Source: Eubacteriales bacterium
GTDB taxonomy: Bacteria > Bacillota > Clostridia > Lachnospirales > Lachnospiraceae
Assembly (NCBI GenBank): GCA_030526005.1
Contig: JAUNDP010000001.1
Coordinates: forward strand, 62,001-126,000
Reading direction: 5' to 3'
Length of the DNA: 64,000 nucleotides
Shown here piece by piece: positions 61,416 to 64,000 of this stretch (position 1 is the first letter of the stretch; the number at the start of each line of letters is the position of its first letter). The position numbers were made by a program, and so were the translations under genes. Under the pieces are notes generated by a model. It made no database searches. It had not been told where the DNA came from and saw nothing but the letters and a program-made list of their open reading frames with translations.

Positions 61416-64000
61416 TTATTTTACTTTAATCTCAAATGATGCGCCGCTCTTTTCATAGATTTCTTCTGAACTTGCTGTCAAAATCTTTAAGGTCTGGGAC
61501 TTGTCAGCAGTAAATTTCACTTCAAATACTGCTTTTCCTAATTTTACTTTGCGTGTACTGGAAGTCTCAAGTGTTGCTGTTCCGTTTGATAATTGGATAA
61601 ATTCTACATAAGAAGGCGCTGTAATCTTCACCGTTACTTCATCGCCAGCCTGGATTTCTTCCGAGATTATCTCAGCTGTCACAGTCTCTTCTGTGAGATC
61701 GTCTGTCTCAGGAGCAGCAGATGCGTTGTAGGAAACGGTTGCTCCGCTGTTTTCAAACATACCATCTTTTTCTGTATATACAAGCAAAATTTCATTTTCT
61801 GTTTCTTTTGCTGTAAATGATACATTCCAGCGACCGTCTTCCAGTTTTTCTGCTGCTGCATTTGCGCTTTTTCCATCTGTATCAAATAATTTAATATCTG
61901 TGATATCTTCTTTTGATGTCACAGTCACATCAACGGTATCGCCTGCCACGATTGTGTCATCTTCCACAACAGCCGTTGTGTCAATATAATTGCTCATGGA
62001 ACTTGTCTTTAAGACTGCTTCCATCATACGGCATACATTTTCCTGAAGCTGTGCCACACTGACGGTATCCATTGGATCTTCATTATTGACACAGTATTCA
62101 AAATAATCTACCTGAGAATATGGCATAAGCAGTTCGCATCCGGCGCTGAATGTTGCGCCTACAGTTGACTGATATCTCCAGTCTGTAACGTATACGCCGT
62201 TAAATCCCCACTCGCCTCGTGTAATATTTGTCATCAGCTCTCGGCTTGCTGCACAGTACTGACCATTGACACGGTTATACGCCGGCATAATGGAATACGG
62301 ATCTGCTTCTTTTACTGTAATCTCAAATGGTTTCAGATAGATTTCACGGATTGCACGTTCACTTGCAATCGTATCTACAAATTTTCGATTGCTCTCTTCG
62401 TTGTTCAAAGCAAAATGCTTCACGCATACACCGCCGCCTGTTCCGGCTTCGTCTTTCTGAGACTGAATATATTTACAAATTGCAGCAGCTTCTTTTCCTG
62501 CCAGAAGAGGATCTTCTGAATAATATTCAAAATTACGTCCTATTAAAGGATTTCTATGGATATTGATGCCAGGCGCCAGCCACCAGTCAATATCAAATTC
62601 GATCATTTCTCTTCCGATCATGTCTCCCATCACTTCCAACAGTTCCACATTCCATGAGCAGGCTGTTGCAGATGCGTTTGGAAAACGGGTAGCATTATTT
62701 TCTTCAATTACTGTACCGTCTTCATCTTTGATTTCACGGGTGATACGAATACCGGCCGGACCGTCTGCCATGACGATGGATGGAATACCATATTCTGGAA
62801 TGCTGTTTGTGATACCGCCTGATCCGCTATATTCTCTTGATTTTGCAACAATATCTTCCTGACCGGTCAGGCATCCTGTGGACAGTGTCAACAATTCTTC
62901 TGTATCTAACTGTGATACAAATTCTTCCACTGTAATTGTTTCGTCATAAACAGCCTGCAATTTGAATGTTGTTTCTGGATAAGCATTTTTTAATTCTTCT
63001 GTCACAATCTCAGGAATTTCTGATGCTTCAACAATCGTAAAACTATCTTTTGTCATAGAAAATGACGGCGCATTTTCAATTTCTTCCTGTTCTGTGTCAT
63101 ATGTGATCGGTGTATGTCCTTCTTTGCTTAATTCCTCTGGCAATGTTTTTTTTGCATTTTCTGTCATACCCAACTGATTTGTAAGCTGTTCTGTCAATAT
63201 TTGTTCTTTTAAATCAGCTTTTGCTGCAACTTTTGTATTTCTGGAAGAATTTCCTACACGGAATAAGTACTGTCCCGGATCAACAACATAAGCTGCTTTT
63301 TCTTCACTGTAGGAGGACAGATCTGACGTTGAAAAACGGATCGTCACTGTCTGGGATTCGCCAGGAGCCAGTTCTTTTGTCTTCTGAAATCCTGCCAGTT
63401 CCTGATATGGCTTTTCAAGTTCTTCTGAATCAGGAGCAGAAAAATAAACCTGAACAACTTCTTTTCCAGCCAGATCTCCTGTGTTTGTAACCTTAGCTGT
63501 CACAACAATCTCATTTGTCTCTTCATCAATAGAAAACTTTTCCTCGGTGATCTCAAATGTCGTATAGGACATTCCATATCCAAATTCATATGCGACATCC
63601 ATTCCAAATGTGTCAAAATAACGGTAGCCTACATAGATGCCTTCTTCATAGTAAACACATGGAGTGTTTTCATCTATGACAGCTGTGTACTGTTTTCCGC
63701 CGTTCAAAGCAGGATCCAGATTAAATTGCTTCGGATGATACAGTCCTGCATTTTGCATTGGATCAAGACCATATGTCTTATATGTATTGGATGCTATGAA
63801 TGGAATTAAACCATCTTTTGCTGTATTTTCATATGTATTTTGAGATACCTCTGTTGTCTGTTCCCCATGATGCCAGTTTGCAAAATTCTGAGAAGAATAA
63901 TGGTCTTCAAAATGATATGCCCATGTATCATTCAGTTTTCCGGATGGATTTACTTTTCCTGTCAAAACGTCAACAAGTGCATATCCTGATTCTGATCCTG
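61416..64000 (-). CDS. Glycoside hydrolase family 3 protein, permuted domain order (5' end outside window)
   Basis: Partial gene; the frame is open to the window edge (preceding residues read SGYALVDV), so the true start lies beyond 64000. Visible order: the GH3 C-terminal alpha/beta domain end (LTGKVNPSGKL, YFDTFGMDVAYEFGYGMSYT), a fibronectin-III-like domain, then the GH3 TIM-barrel (IVMADGPAGIRI, HRNPLIGRNFEYYSEDP, catalytic-Asp motif VTDW, about 62180-62200), and a C-terminal pair of Ig-like beta domains. Barrel after C-domain is the permuted layout known from Ruminococcus albus and Butyrivibrio beta-glucosidases. Probable beta-glycosidase; sugar specificity and export are unseen. Confidence 0.88.
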   Translation of the reverse strand, partial: GSESGYALVDVLTGKVNPSGKLNDTWAYHFEDHYSSQNFANWHHGEQTTEVSQNTYENTAKDGLIPFIASNTYKTYGLDPMQNAGLYHPKQFNLDPALNGGKQYTAVIDENTPCVYYEEGIYVGYRYFDTFGMDVAYEFGYGMSYTTFEITEEKFSIDEETNEIVVTAKVTNTGDLAGKEVVQVYFSAPDSEELEKPYQELAGFQKTKELAPGESQTVTIRFSTSDLSSYSEEKAAYVVDPGQYLFRVGNSSRNTKVAAKADLKEQILTEQLTNQLGMTENAKKTLPEELSKEGHTPITYDTEQEEIENAPSFSMTKDSFTIVEASEIPEIVTEELKNAYPETTFKLQAVYDETITVEEFVSQLDTEELLTLSTGCLTGQEDIVAKSREYSGSGGITNSIPEYGIPSIVMADGPAGIRITREIKDEDGTVIEENNATRFPNASATACSWNVELLEVMGDMIGREMIEFDIDWWLAPGINIHRNPLIGRNFEYYSEDPLLAGKEAAAICKYIQSQKDEAGTGGGVCVKHFALNNEESNRKFVDTIASERAIREIYLKPFEITVKEADPYSIMPAYNRVNGQYCAASRELMTNITRGEWGFNGVYVTDWRYQSTVGATFSAGCELLMPYSQVDYFEYCVNNEDPMDTVSVAQLQENVCRMMEAVLKTSSMSNYIDTTAVVEDDTIVAGDTVDVTVTSKEDITDIKLFDTDGKSANAAAEKLEDGRWNVSFTAKETENEILLVYTEKDGMFENSGATVSYNASAAPETDDLTEETVTAEIISEEIQAGDEVTVKITAPSYVEFIQLSNGTATLETSSTRKVKLGKAVFEVKFTADKSQTLKILTASSEEIYEKSGASFEIKVK

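Noticed and set aside
1-64000. tRNA, rRNA, CRISPR arrays and insertion sequences
   Set aside because: I looked for cloverleaf 3' ends, rRNA core motifs, evenly spaced direct repeats and transposase motifs by eye and found none; an automated scan (tRNAscan-SE, Infernal, minCED) would be decisive.

Overview
The window looks like a chromosomal segment of a low-GC Gram-positive anaerobe of the class Clostridia, most likely Lachnospiraceae. This is inferred from AT-rich codon use, strong Shine-Dalgarno sequences, sigma-A promoters with 17-bp spacers, a bL27 protein with a Prp-cleavable N-terminus, a MinCDE + MreBCD rod-cell cluster and a silent-type vanG module. No rRNA, tRNA, CRISPR, transposon or prophage was recognised. 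About 59 genes account for nearly all of the DNA.

Layout. (1) 45-13319 (+): proA, then a nucleic-acid maintenance and tRNA modification run (miaB-mutS-mutL-miaA), a PLP enzyme, two FAD flavoproteins and radC. (2) 13377-23126 (+): cell-shape and division cluster mreB-mreC-mreD-PBP2-minC-minD-minE-rodA, followed by mgsA and a D,D-carboxypeptidase. (3) 23228-32266: a small P-loop protein, a DUF378 protein, an HlyD-like adaptor, ylmE-sepF-ylmH, aroB, lspA, an RluD-family synthase, a cytidylate-kinase-like protein, dtd and a DUF6465-like protein. (4) 32322-37709 (-): a Bce-type peptide-antibiotic detoxification module (ABC permease and ATPase, a monofunctional transglycosylase, sensor kinase and response regulator). 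(5) 37903-44771: a SagB-type oxidoreductase, a C39-like protease, YccF, a tyrosine recombinase, an unknown zinc-ribbon protein, lexA and a catalytically degenerate tyrosine recombinase. (6) 44923-53047 (-): the ribosome-biogenesis operon rplU-prp-rpmA-obgE-yhbY-nadD-yqeK-rsfS with an L21 leader, then RNase G and two radical-SAM-associated genes. (7) 53293-59254 (+): vanR-vanS and a vanG-type operon (D-Ala-D-Ser ligase, VanXY peptidase, and VanT split into a membrane gene and a racemase gene). (8) 59232-64000 (-): hflC, hflK and a GH3 glycosidase that runs off the window.

The main discovery is regulatory. Three promoters share one architecture to the base: (A/T)ATGTAAG, 13 nt, AATGTAAG, 9 nt, a poor -35 (TGKCAN), 17 nt, TATAMT. 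Two drive the Bce-type ABC transporter and the transglycosylase next to their two-component system. The third lies about 19 kb away and drives the vanG operon, directly downstream of a different two-component system (VanRS). This suggests one envelope-stress regulon joining peptide-antibiotic detoxification, glycan polymerisation and D-Ala-D-Ser precursor remodelling. At the ABC promoter the operator half-site and the -35/-10 spacer also form the two arms of a 14-bp inverted repeat that looks like the upstream gene's terminator. A second notable feature is the split vanT, whose two frames overlap across a classical A-AAA-AAC slippery heptamer.
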